A stretch of 64,000 nucleotides of DNA. It comes from Paenibacillus spiritus (GTDB taxonomy: Bacteria > Bacillota > Bacilli > Paenibacillales > Paenibacillaceae). Under the pieces are notes generated by a model. That model did no database searches and was not told where the DNA came from. It saw nothing but the letters and a program-made list of their open reading frames with translations. The position numbers and the translations under genes are program-made. Position 1 is the first letter of the stretch; the number at the start of each line of letters is the position of its first letter. The stretch is taken from positions 1-64,000 of the forward strand of contig NZ_VYKK01000021.1 of the NCBI RefSeq assembly GCF_008710135.1. Direction: 5' to 3'. Below, piece by piece: positions 43,379-52,022 of the stretch.

Positions 43379-45223
43379 TCATTTAATCGTAACGTTATAC
43401 GTCCGCAGCCACAGGTCCACTTGCGCGAGATAGGCGAAGAGCTGGGGGCCGCTCATGAGCTGGCCGAACCAGGGCAGGTTGCTGGAGGATTCGGGCGAAG
43501 CGGCAATCTCCCGGATCTTGGTCGCATCGACAAGCTGCAGCAGGGGAGAAGAGGGATCGTCGAGAACCGCCAGAGCCCGGTCGCGTACGGCGCTCAGATA
43601 ATTGGGATTATGTGTCTTGGGGTAGGGGCTCTTCTTCCGGTAGAGGACGTCGTCGGGCAGGATGCCCTCGAGCGCTTTGCGCAGGATGCCTTTCTCCCGG
43701 CCTCCGACCGTCTTGATCTCCCAGGGAATATTGAATACATATTGGACCAGCCGGTGGTCGCAGTAAGGAACGCGGACTTCCAGGCCAACGCCCATGCTCA
43801 TCCGGTCCTTGCGGTCGAGAAGCGTCGGCATGAACCGGGTGATGTTGAGGTAGGACATGACGCGCATCTGCGCCTGCTTGGGGTTCTCTCCGGCAAGCTT
43901 CGGCACCTCGGCGACGGCATCGCTGTAGCGGTCGCCCAGATATTCCAGCGGCCGAATCCACTCCCGCAGTTCCGGCGAGAGCAGGCTCTCGCGCATCTTG
44001 GGAGCGACCGACCAGGGAAAAGTGCCGGAATTCAGCGCTTCTTCCCGGTGAAACCACGGATAGCCGCCGAAGATTTCGTCGGCCGCTTCGCCGGAGATGG
44101 CAACGGTGGCGTCCTTCTTGATCTCGCGGCAGAACAGATACAGCGAGGAGTCGACGTCCGTCATGCCGGGCAGATCGCGCGCGTAGAGCGCGCTGTCCAG
44201 CGCCTGCACCAGCTCGGGGGTGTCGAATGCGACATTATGATGGTTCGTTCCGAGCTCTTCGACCATTCGCTTGATCCAGGGGCCGTCCGCGCCGGGCTGG
44301 AAGGCATGGCTGCGGAAATGCTTGTCGTTATCGACGTAATCGACGGAATAAGTATCGATCATGCCCTGGCCGGTGCGCTTGTAGTAGGCGACGGCCAGCG
44401 CCGAGAGCGCGCTCGAATCCAGCCCGCCGGAGAGCAGCGTGCAGACCGGGACATCGGAGACAAGCTGGCGTTCCAGCGTGTCGATCAGCAGTTCTCGGAC
44501 ACGGGCGGCCGTCTCTTCGGCGCTGTCGGTATGCACTTCGCTCTGCAGGCTCCAGTACGGGTAGAGCTTCAGACCGGAACGGCTGTAGATCATGGCATGG
44601 CCGGGCCGCAGCTCGGCGATGTCTTTGTACACGCCGTGCCCGGGCGTCCGGGCCGGTCCGACGATGAAAATTTCGGCCAGACCTTCCGGCCCGACGGCCG
44701 GCTGCACCGTGGGATGCTGAAGCAGCGCCTTCGGCTCGGAACCGAAGACGAGCGTATCCTCCGACTTGCTGTAGAAGAGCGGCTTGACGCCGAGCCGGTC
44801 GCGGGCGAAGAAGACCTGTTCCTTCGGACCGTCCCATACCGCGAACGCAAAGATGCCGTTCAGCTTATCCACACAGTCCGGGCCCCACTCCATGTAGGCA
44901 TGGAGCAGCACTTCGGTATCGCAGGTCGTGCGGAAGACATGGCCCCGGCGCTTCAGCTCGCTGCCAAGTCCGGAGGCGTTATATAATTCGCCGTTATAGA
45001 CAATCGCATACGTCCGGTCTTCATCGCGGGCGATCATCGGCTGGGACCCGTTCTCGGGGTCGATGACGCTCAAGCGCCGGTGACCCAGAGCCACAGGTCC
45101 GGAGATCCAGGTTCCCGCCGCGTCGGGTCCGCGATTCGCCAGGGTTTCAGTCATTTGGACAAGGAGCTGCGACTGGTTCGTCAGATCGCTGCGCCACTCG
45201 ATAAATCCGGTTATTCCGCACAT
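43379..45223 (-). CDS. asnB: AsnB-type glutamine-dependent amidotransferase
   Basis: Encodes 614 residues. The N-terminal glutaminase starts MCGITGFIEW with nucleophile Cys2 and has NRGPDAAG, RLSVIDPENG and YNGELYN. The synthetase domain has the PP-loop TLLSGGLDSSALSALA near residue 260, ISGEAADEIFGGYPW, and MSMGVGLEVRVPYCD. All catalytic parts look intact. By family it turns Asp into Asn, but AsnB-like enzymes also amidate or cyclise peptides in some natural-product pathways. It follows the exporter gene by 100 bases in the same direction; membership of that operon is not proven. GAGAGG precedes the ATG. Confidence 0.88.
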   Translation of the reverse strand: MCGITGFIEWRSDLTNQSQLLVQMTETLANRGPDAAGTWISGPVALGHRRLSVIDPENGSQPMIARDEDRTYAIVYNGELYNASGLGSELKRRGHVFRTTCDTEVLLHAYMEWGPDCVDKLNGIFAFAVWDGPKEQVFFARDRLGVKPLFYSKSEDTLVFGSEPKALLQHPTVQPAVGPEGLAEIFIVGPARTPGHGVYKDIAELRPGHAMIYSRSGLKLYPYWSLQSEVHTDSAEETAARVRELLIDTLERQLVSDVPVCTLLSGGLDSSALSALAVAYYKRTGQGMIDTYSVDYVDNDKHFRSHAFQPGADGPWIKRMVEELGTNHHNVAFDTPELVQALDSALYARDLPGMTDVDSSLYLFCREIKKDATVAISGEAADEIFGGYPWFHREEALNSGTFPWSVAPKMRESLLSPELREWIRPLEYLGDRYSDAVAEVPKLAGENPKQAQMRVMSYLNITRFMPTLLDRKDRMSMGVGLEVRVPYCDHRLVQYVFNIPWEIKTVGGREKGILRKALEGILPDDVLYRKKSPYPKTHNPNYLSAVRDRALAVLDDPSSPLLQLVDATKIREIAASPESSSNLPWFGQLMSGPQLFAYLAQVDLWLRTYNVTIK

Positions 45224-45323
45224 GACGGTTCATCCTCTCTAGGCCAATTAATACAGATATATGTACCGGGCGGTCATAAAATGTATGTCCATGGGATGCC
45301 CGAGAGAAGAGAAGCGTACGGCC

Positions 45324-46610
45324 TTATACGGAACGCTGCGCGGAGGAAGGCTGCGGACTCCGGCCCAGCCCCGTGTCCGCCCGGCGCAGCTCGGTGCTGA
45401 GCAGGCCCGCCAGGAAGCAGAGCAGGAACAGCGCTCCGGCAATCGCATAGCATTTTGCGGTCCCGATATAATCGGCCAGAATGCCGACGGCTCCGTAGGT
45501 GACCGGGATGGAGAGGCTGAACCCCATGCTGCTGATGCTGTTCACTCTGCCGCGCAGCGGCGGAGGAATAAGAATCTGGAACAAGGTGCTCATGGGTATG
45601 ACCGAGAAGGTGACTCCGAAGCCCAGCAGAAGATTGCCGAGGCACGCCAGCCAGAAGCCCGGAGCGGCGGCGATCAGCAGAGAGGCCGCGCCCTGGCAGC
45701 CGAGGCCCAGCACGAAGGCCAGCCCGGCGCGGCGCGGCGAACGGATTCCCGTGAGCAGGCCGCCGAGCAGCAGACCGGCTCCGATGCAGGCATCGAACAG
45801 TCCAAGCTCGGTTGTTCCGCCGTGAAAAGTGTTCTTAATCAGCATGGGCGGCAGCACATTGCTTGGACCGAGCGCGATATTGGTCGCCGTCCCCAGAGCG
45901 ATCAGCAGCATCAGCACCTTTTGGGAGCGAAGCCATTGCCATCCTTCCCGGATTTCGGCCAACATCGAACGGGCGCCGCCCGTTCTCCGTTCCTCGGTGG
46001 TTATGTTGTAGGGGATCATTCGGATGAACAGCAGCGAGACCAGAAAGCTGGCCGAATTGATCAGGACCGCTCCGCCGTTCCCGATAACAGCAATCAGCAT
46101 GCCGCCGAAGACCGTGCCGAGGATGCGCGTAATCTGCTGGGAAATAGACATCAGCGAGTTGGCCGTCATGAAATGCGCTCTGTCCGAAATGAGTTCGGGA
46201 AGCCGCGAGCTCTGCGAGGTGGCGAACAGATGAGCCAGAATGGAAAGGGCTGCGGTAATAAGATGAACATGAAAGATCCGAAGCTGTCCGGTCAGCATGA
46301 GTATCCACAGACAAGCCGTCAAGAGCCCCTGGCCGAGATCGGCAAGCTGCATAAGACGCTGTTGGTTCCGGCGGTCCACCCAGGCTCCGATGAACAGCCC
46401 GAGCAGCATCTGGGGCAGGAACTTGGTGACCAGCACGAGTCCTACCTGCAGAGCGGAACCCGTCATGGAGTAGATCAGCCAGCTGATGACCAGGTTATAG
46501 AGCGAATCTCCGAGAAAAGAAATACTGCGCGCCGTCCACAGATGTCTGAATGGAACGTTGCTCTTCAGCAAGCCGGCATATCCGGGCTTTGTCAGCGCCG
46601 CGGTCTTCAT
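45324..46610 (-). CDS. MFS efflux transporter
   Basis: Encodes 428 residues with about 12 membrane segments. FRHLWTARSISFLGDSLYNL at the start and the loop GAWVDRRNQQR (motif A variant) are typical of the MFS_3 macrolide-efflux-like group. The start overlaps the stop of the radical SAM gene (ATGA), so the two are translated together. Likely exports the product of the neighbouring peptide-modifying genes; this is inferred from context only. Confidence 0.85.
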   Translation of the reverse strand: MKTAALTKPGYAGLLKSNVPFRHLWTARSISFLGDSLYNLVISWLIYSMTGSALQVGLVLVTKFLPQMLLGLFIGAWVDRRNQQRLMQLADLGQGLLTACLWILMLTGQLRIFHVHLITAALSILAHLFATSQSSRLPELISDRAHFMTANSLMSISQQITRILGTVFGGMLIAVIGNGGAVLINSASFLVSLLFIRMIPYNITTEERRTGGARSMLAEIREGWQWLRSQKVLMLLIALGTATNIALGPSNVLPPMLIKNTFHGGTTELGLFDACIGAGLLLGGLLTGIRSPRRAGLAFVLGLGCQGAASLLIAAAPGFWLACLGNLLLGFGVTFSVIPMSTLFQILIPPPLRGRVNSISSMGFSLSIPVTYGAVGILADYIGTAKCYAIAGALFLLCFLAGLLSTELRRADTGLGRSPQPSSAQRSV

Positions 46611-48850
46611 ACAGGCGCCGCCTTTCGGGAGAGAGGAACGCCGGCGTCCGCCGGGCGCAGAAAGCGGTGCTTGACGCTGTGTTCCCAGAGCTTCACCGCA
46701 AATGCGCTGTCGCCCCGTTGGCGCAGCAGCCGGGACAGGCTTGTCCCTGGCTCAAAAGCCTCCAGAAATCCAATCATCGGCTCGGGGAACGGAAACGCCG
46801 TTCCGTCCAGCCGGATAAAATATGCCGCTGCTTCCGAAGCGGCAGGCTGCGGTCCGCGGTTCATTCTGCGGTGCTCCAGCGCATCCGTTACGGTTCGGGC
46901 ATTCAGCGAACCTCCGGCTGCCTCGGAGTCCGAATGAACCGCCAGGACGTCCGGACCCTGCACCAAGGCGGACAATCGGGCGCCTTCTCTGCCGCGGACA
47001 ATGACTCCGTTCAGCGAGAGGATGCGGTCCCGGTCCATTTCGCTCTCCCTCGCTTCCCTCAACACTTGATTGATCCGGGGGCCGAACCGCTCATGATAGA
47101 AGAGCGTATGCGGAGTATCGATGCCGCCGGTCCAGGGGCGCTCGTAGCAGGGGCCCTTCAAGGACTGCAGAGCGGAGAAAATCTGCTTGCGGGAGGATGC
47201 CGAGCTGGAGGAGTTCTCCTCGTCAATTTCTTTATAGAACAATCTCCAGGCAATATCCTCGCCGCGGTAAGGTCTGACCTGTTCAATGCCGAAGCGTTCC
47301 GGCTCCTTGGCGACAATGGCGCCCTTCGTCAGCGTAAATTGGCCCAGCCCGCCGAACGTCCACAGTTCCCGGTTCTCTCTCAAGAAGTCGATGGAGCCCA
47401 TGGCATCCTCCAGTTTCTCGGTCGGAAAGCCCGTAAAGCCCATAATCTGCACCCCGATTCCGGCTTCGGAGAAGATCCGGATCGTATCCTGGAGACGGTC
47501 GGCCTTCGTGCCTTTGTTGATCAGGTCCAGAATGCGCTGATTGCCGGACTCGAATCCGACGGATACCGCGACGCAGCCGCTCTGCCGCAGCAGCCTGCAT
47601 TTGTCCGGAGTCCAGTATTCCTCAAGCCGGATTTCGGCGCTCCAGATCAGCTTCAGTCCTTCTTCCACAATCCGTTCGGCCAGCCGAAGCAGCAGACTCG
47701 GCGCCAGCACATCGACAGAGAAATAGATGTAGGGATAGCTCTTCGTAATCTCGCGAAGATCGCGCATGATGAGATCGGCGTTCAGCTGCCGCCATGCGCT
47801 CGTCGGAGAATCAAAGTTGAGCCCATAATCGCAGAACGTGCATTTGTTCCAGTAGCAGCCGCGGGAAGGGGAGTAGTAGACGAAGGGGAACGGAGACAAA
47901 TATTGGTTCCAGGGCAGCTGACTGTAATCGGGAACGGAGAGCTGCTCCAGCCGCTCGTAGGCGATATGAACGTTCTGCGGCGGGACAGACTGCGGAAGCC
48001 GGGGGTTCAGGATCACGTTGTCGATCGGGGACAGCGTTCCCCCGGCCTCCAGCATGTTCAGAATCCCGACAAATGCGGTTTCGCCCTCGCCCAGAATGCA
48101 GGCGTCGGCATTGTTAAATATATCAAAGAACGCATTGCGGTCGTTTATATGCTTCCAGTGATCGGACACCGCCGTTCCTCCCAGTACAACGGTAATGTCC
48201 GGTACACTTGCTTTTAGAATTTGGGCCAGCTTGAGGGCAAAAGGAATCTGCGCGACATAAGTCACGCTGATGCCGGCCAGCCGGTAGTGTCCCTGCCTGA
48301 ATGCAGGCGCCAGCACCTCATGAAAGTAGCGGTGATAAGGAGCTGTAATCCGGTTGATGACCTCCGCATTCATCAGGTCTCCCGAATGGAACAGGTTGTA
48401 CAGCCAGTGGCTGCGAAGCGAGAAACCGTTGAACTGGCCGGGAAATCCGAGCATCGACAGCGCGTCCATCCAGAGCATGACGGCCTCCACCGCATAGGAA
48501 TACTGCGTATAATCGAAGAAACGTTCCCGGTCTCTCAGGATGCCGATGGCTTCGGGAAGCATGTCTTCAAAAGGGAAAGAGGCGGTCTTCAGGCCGTAGA
48601 ACAGCTCGAGCTCTTCGGCGGCTGAACGGTTGACGGAGCCGGACAGCGTCCCGACGCGTTCCCGGATATGCTCCATGCTCTCCCGGATGTGCAACGGCTC
48701 GGCGGTATGCAGCCAGGCCTCGATATTGGCGTCCACGATGTCGATATCCGTATATCCGAAGCTGCGGGCGTAGCTCTCCAAGTAGCACAGACTGTGGTAG
48801 CCGGAGGTCGGATCGCTGACGGGCGGATACAGCAGCAGCGTTTTGGGCAA
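46607..48850 (-). CDS. B12-binding radical SAM protein
   Basis: Encodes 747 residues. Residues 1-260 look like a cobalamin-binding (B12) domain: KTLLLYPPVSDPTSGYHSL at the start and VVLGGTAVSDHW before a CILGEGETAF segment. The radical SAM core has RGCYWNKCTFCDYG, cysteines at about 332, 337 and 340, a C-x4-C-x2-C spacing rather than C-x3-C-x2-C. VSVGFESGNQRILDLINKG and MGFTGFPTEKLEDA follow, as usual for the class. Members often methylate unreactive carbons, including in modified peptides. An extra C-terminal region of about 150 residues is not recognised. A GGGAGGGGATTG ribosome binding site precedes the start. It follows a 33-residue peptide gene. Confidence 0.85.
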   Translation of the reverse strand: MPKTLLLYPPVSDPTSGYHSLCYLESYARSFGYTDIDIVDANIEAWLHTAEPLHIRESMEHIRERVGTLSGSVNRSAAEELELFYGLKTASFPFEDMLPEAIGILRDRERFFDYTQYSYAVEAVMLWMDALSMLGFPGQFNGFSLRSHWLYNLFHSGDLMNAEVINRITAPYHRYFHEVLAPAFRQGHYRLAGISVTYVAQIPFALKLAQILKASVPDITVVLGGTAVSDHWKHINDRNAFFDIFNNADACILGEGETAFVGILNMLEAGGTLSPIDNVILNPRLPQSVPPQNVHIAYERLEQLSVPDYSQLPWNQYLSPFPFVYYSPSRGCYWNKCTFCDYGLNFDSPTSAWRQLNADLIMRDLREITKSYPYIYFSVDVLAPSLLLRLAERIVEEGLKLIWSAEIRLEEYWTPDKCRLLRQSGCVAVSVGFESGNQRILDLINKGTKADRLQDTIRIFSEAGIGVQIMGFTGFPTEKLEDAMGSIDFLRENRELWTFGGLGQFTLTKGAIVAKEPERFGIEQVRPYRGEDIAWRLFYKEIDEENSSSSASSRKQIFSALQSLKGPCYERPWTGGIDTPHTLFYHERFGPRINQVLREARESEMDRDRILSLNGVIVRGREGARLSALVQGPDVLAVHSDSEAAGGSLNARTVTDALEHRRMNRGPQPAASEAAAYFIRLDGTAFPFPEPMIGFLEAFEPGTSLSRLLRQRGDSAFAVKLWEHSVKHRFLRPADAGVPLSRKAAPV

Positions 48851-48870
48851 GACAATCCCCTCCCTGATTG

Positions 48871-48897
48871 GAAAATACCTCCCCGTAAACGGGGAGG
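48871..48897 (-). terminator. attenuator hairpin between the peptide gene and the radical SAM gene
   Basis: CCTCCCCGT-TT-ACGGGGAGG on the minus strand, followed by TATTTT. It lies 26 bases after the peptide stop and 21 bases before the radical SAM start. Such a placing lets the short upstream gene be transcribed more than the enzyme genes. Confidence 0.75.
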
Positions 48898-48922
48898 CGA
48901 GATGTGCGGGTCCAGATCACTA

Positions 48923-49024
48923 CTATTGGATAATGACAATGTTGGAAGGGGGCGCCGGCTGCACTTCGCGCTCTTCGGTTACCTCCAGGATATGTGTCAG
49001 CATCTCCAGTTCTTCGCGGCTCAT
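48923..49024 (-). CDS. 33-residue putative RiPP precursor peptide
   Basis: A short gene supported by an almost perfect Shine-Dalgarno GGAGGTGAT (49028-49036) three bases before ATG, with three stops in a row at its end (TAG TAG TGA). The peptide starts MSREELEMLTHILEVTEE, an acidic helix, and ends APPSNIVIIQ, a Pro-turn plus a hydrophobic tail with no Cys. This split resembles a leader and a core. It lies directly before a B12 radical SAM enzyme, an MFS exporter and an AsnB-type enzyme in one direction. No homologue is known to me. An alternative is a regulatory leader peptide. Confidence 0.65.
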   Translation of the reverse strand: MSREELEMLTHILEVTEEREVQPAPPSNIVIIQ

Positions 49025-49217
49025 CGTATCACCTCCAAAATGTATAATTAATCCAATTCTATCTTTCCTGTTCTTGAGCTTGTATGAGAATCCGCACATT
49101 TTCCGAATAGATTGGAATAAATTAGCGCATGATGGTTATTGGACTCACCAAGCATAAAATGAGCGTGCTTAGCCTAAGAATAGAAGAGGACCCTGACAGG
49201 CAAGGAGGAAGATAACG

Positions 49218-49574
49218 TTGTATTACATTAAAGACGCCAAAATCCGCAGAATGCTGGATTACGACGGAGCGCCTTGCGCGGAAGTAGGCGTTCTCCCGGG
49301 AGCGGCCGGCGATCCGGCGCTGCTGGTGTACATTGTGGAAGACCGCCGCGAGGACGGCTTCGAGATTATCCGGATTCTGACCAATGACGCCGCTCTGGAT
49401 ACCGATTGGTACGACAACAACATGCACGACGCCTTTGTCGATGTGACAGCCAGCGCTTTTACAGGAAGTCCAATCATGACGCCCGAGGAAGAGCGTTCCA
49501 AGTTCCAGCGTGAGCTGTTGATCTTCGGCGATTTGAAAAAACAGCTTGGCGAACATTTCCGCAGCTATCCGTAA
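49218..49574 (+). CDS. hypothetical protein
   Basis: Encodes 118 residues. It is soluble and acidic: MYYIKDAKIRRMLDYDGAPC, LVYIVEDRREDGFEIIRILT, DNNMHDAFVDVTASAF and KFQRELLIFGDLKKQLGEHF. No signal or membrane segment and no family I recognise. Start is TTG at 49218, eight bases after GGAGG. It stands alone, between the divergent peptide locus and the tRNA gene. Confidence 0.75.
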   Translation: MYYIKDAKIRRMLDYDGAPCAEVGVLPGAAGDPALLVYIVEDRREDGFEIIRILTNDAALDTDWYDNNMHDAFVDVTASAFTGSPIMTPEEERSKFQRELLIFGDLKKQLGEHFRSYP

Positions 49575-49633
49575 CGCGAAGCGTGCCGCGGCGGGGACAG
49601 CCGTTCCCGCCGATTCTTTTGCCTGCCCGAGGC

Positions 49634-49663
49634 TTGAAAGTAAGCGCCGTTCCGTTATATAAT
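49634..49663 (+). promoter_or_regulatory. promoter of tRNA-Arg
   Basis: TTGAAA at 49634-49639 and TATAAT at 49658-49663, 18 bases apart, 28 bases before the tRNA. Confidence 0.75.
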
Positions 49664-49691
49664 GATAACGCCTGCGGCAATACATACCTGT

Positions 49692-49765
49692 GTCCCAGTA
49701 GCTCAGTTGGATAGAGCATACGCCTTCTAAGCGTACGGTCGGGGGTTCGAATCCCTCCTGGGACG
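49692..49765 (+). tRNA. tRNA-Arg (anticodon TCT)
   Basis: A full cloverleaf of 74 bases: acceptor GTCCCAG/CTGGGAC, D-arm GCTC/GAGC, anticodon stem TACGC/GCGTA with loop CTTCTAA, and T-loop GGTTCGAATCC. The anticodon TCT reads AGA. No CCA is encoded. It faces argS tail to tail. Confidence 0.95.
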
Positions 49766-49771
49766 TAGACA

Positions 49772-49800
49772 AGAAGCCTTCCTTCGGGAAGGCTTCTTTG
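49772..49800 (+). terminator. terminator after tRNA-Arg
   Basis: AGAAGCCTTCC-TTCG-GGAAGGCTTCT followed by TTGCGTT. The symmetric stem may also end the argS transcript. Confidence 0.8.
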
Positions 49801-49846
49801 CGTTGTCTGAGGGATTAGTTCGGGAAAGAGCGGAACGGGCGGCTGT

Positions 49847-51727
49847 CTACAGTCGTTCGGGTGCAGGCAAGCCGATAACCTCGAGCGCATCTTTGAGCGT
49901 AGCGGCAAAACGTGCGGTAAGCCACAGCCGATATCTTGCTGTCGCCGATTCTGCTCTCAGGATCGGGCAAGCCGTGTAGAACTGATTGAAATGGGTCGCC
50001 AACTGATAAGCATAAGAACAGAGCATCTGCGGGGCCAGCGCGGCGGACGCACGTTCCAGCGCATCCGACCATCCTGCGATAGAGCGTATCAGCAGGCGCT
50101 CGGCTTGCTCCGGTTCTTCAGGCATGGATTCTGGAGGCTCCATAGGATTCGGGGAGCTGATAGGCTGACCCTTGGACAGCACATTGGAAGCGCGGGCATG
50201 GGCGTACATCAGATAAACCCCTGTGTTGCCTGCCATTTCTGTCGCCTGCTTCATGTCGAACACAATCTCCGTATCGAGGCTGAAGCGAAGCAGATAATAA
50301 CGGATTGCTGCTGCGGCGATCGTGCGGGAAGAAAGTCCCTCCCCGGAGCCCCGGCTATCCGGAAGCGCCGACTCCATCCGGTCCAGCAGTTCGCTGATCT
50401 TGATGCCGATCCCTTGGCGGCCAGACATCGCGTAGGAGGATCGTCCGTCCGATATGTCGATCCCGAGTTCCGCTGCCGTAGCCGGGCTCAGCGATACCAC
50501 CCCGTAAGAAGCGTGGTGCAGGCGCTCGGCCTGACTCCCGTAACCCATGGCTTGGAGCGCCCCGCGTATTACCTGCTGCGGATATTCCTGCCGCACGTCG
50601 ATGACATTAACAACCGCATCAGCCTTGCCGAATAGACCCGGCTCACCTGAAGGATCTGTAGAAGACACGCCTCCAACGAATTCCGAGTACCGGAGTTCAT
50701 GGTCCAGCAGGCCGAATTTCCACAGATGATAAGCGATATCTTTGGCCGTATAGGTCAAAATTCCGTTAGAACGGACCAGAACCTTATCTGTCAGATGCGG
50801 ACTGCATGCAGCAGAGGCGCTTTCGTCCCCAACCCTAAGAACCCAGCAGCCGGCTTGCGGTCCTTCACGTTCAAGAACAAACTTCGAAGTCTTCTTCAGC
50901 TGCTTGAATGCGGCGTCCCACAGGCCCTTGCGCACAATGGCGCTCTCCCAGACGAGCACATCATAATGGATGCCAAACCTCTTCATCTCAGCCAAATGTT
51001 CACGGATAATCTTCTCGGCGACCAGCGCACCGAACCAGGCGGTGTTATTGTCTCCTGCTTCCAGATCGTGCAGAATCTCGGAACGTCTGTTCAGCAGCTC
51101 GGGATGCTGCTCATAGGTCTGATTGATTGCGGCATAGAGGTTCCAGCAGAAATCGCCGAACCGGGATTGGGGACTATCCAGTGGAATTTCCATTAGTCCC
51201 ACGACCGTGTCGGCAAGCTGGTTGCCCAGGTCGTCAACATAATAATGAACCTCGACCTCACTCCCGGTCCGGCGCAGAAGCCGGGCAAGCGTGTCTCCGA
51301 TGCAGGAATTTCGCAAATGGCCGATATGCATGGATTTATTCGGGTTCACACTGGTGTGCTCCACGATAGTTTTGCCGGCCCGGCCTGAAAACACGGAGGA
51401 CGGAGCCCGGCGAGCCCATGCCTTCCAATCTATATATACGTTCAGGAAGCCGGGAGAAGCGATCTCAATTCGATCAATGAGCGGAAGGATTTGTTTCGTT
51501 CCCCATAAGCCTTCGCATTCTGCCTTAATCAGCGCCGCGAGCTCCATCGGAGGTCTGCGCAGCTTCCCGGCCAGCTGCATGGCGATGTTGCTGGAATAAT
51601 CTCCGTGCAGCGGGTTGGCGGGCTGTTCCATCCGCACCGCAATATCCAGACCATCCAGACGGTTCAGGCGGCGAAGCGCCTGCTCCGTCCCTGTTTGAAT
51701 AACAGCCTCGATCTCTTGTCTCTGCAT
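49847..51727 (-). CDS. argS: arginyl-tRNA synthetase
   Basis: Encodes 626 residues. HIGH is at residues 134-137 in SMHIGHLRNSCIGD; the start has the Arg-specific HGDYSSNIAMQLAGKL domain, and VYLMYAHARASNVL with a DALR anticodon-binding domain lies at the end. The KMSKS motif is replaced by SGRQGIGIK, as is common for ArgRS. It belongs to the long, bacterial ArgS type. TCGGGAGGAAT is before the ATG at 51727. An in-frame upstream reading runs through the T-box leader and is not coding. Confidence 0.95.
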   Translation of the reverse strand: MQRQEIEAVIQTGTEQALRRLNRLDGLDIAVRMEQPANPLHGDYSSNIAMQLAGKLRRPPMELAALIKAECEGLWGTKQILPLIDRIEIASPGFLNVYIDWKAWARRAPSSVFSGRAGKTIVEHTSVNPNKSMHIGHLRNSCIGDTLARLLRRTGSEVEVHYYVDDLGNQLADTVVGLMEIPLDSPQSRFGDFCWNLYAAINQTYEQHPELLNRRSEILHDLEAGDNNTAWFGALVAEKIIREHLAEMKRFGIHYDVLVWESAIVRKGLWDAAFKQLKKTSKFVLEREGPQAGCWVLRVGDESASAACSPHLTDKVLVRSNGILTYTAKDIAYHLWKFGLLDHELRYSEFVGGVSSTDPSGEPGLFGKADAVVNVIDVRQEYPQQVIRGALQAMGYGSQAERLHHASYGVVSLSPATAAELGIDISDGRSSYAMSGRQGIGIKISELLDRMESALPDSRGSGEGLSSRTIAAAAIRYYLLRFSLDTEIVFDMKQATEMAGNTGVYLMYAHARASNVLSKGQPISSPNPMEPPESMPEEPEQAERLLIRSIAGWSDALERASAALAPQMLCSYAYQLATHFNQFYTACPILRAESATARYRLWLTARFAATLKDALEVIGLPAPERL

Positions 51728-51749
51728 TCCTGATTCCTCCCGAAATAGA

Positions 51750-52016
51750 AAAGTCCCCGTCTCTGATAAGAGACGAGGACGGGGCTCGCGGTACCACTCT
51801 ACTTGCAGGCGAAGAGGCCTGCCGCTTCCCAGATAACGGTCTGCTGCCGGGGTCATCTACTTGGGCATCCGGCGTAGCGCCGTCTCCGCTGTTCAATAGC
51901 CCGCCTCCCGGGTGCGCTTCGCCGCACGGATCGTACCGGTTCACACCTGCTCCGGCTCGCTGGGACTGATCCTGCTTCCACGGTTACTCTCCCGATCATC
52001 AGCTTGAATATAATTA
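51750..52016 (-). promoter_or_regulatory. T-box leader of argS
   Basis: On the minus strand the leader has GAGAGTAACC (AGTA-type internal loop), GGTGTGAACCGG (distal loop), the T-box AGAGTGGTACCGCG at 51787-51800, and a terminator GTCCTCGTCTCT/AGAGACGGGGAC with TTTTCT at 51750-51780. Uncharged tRNA-Arg should favour the antiterminator. Arg-type triplets (CGG, CGA) lie in the expected specifier region, but I could not fix the specifier codon. Confidence 0.88.
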
Positions 52017-52022
52017 TGTATC

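Noticed and set aside
43379-49036. Lasso peptide cluster
   Set aside because: An AsnB-like enzyme is present, but its glutaminase is intact and there is no leader peptidase (B2) or recognition element gene; the peptide also lacks the usual Gly/Ala start plus Asp/Glu at 7-9 pattern I could identify with confidence.
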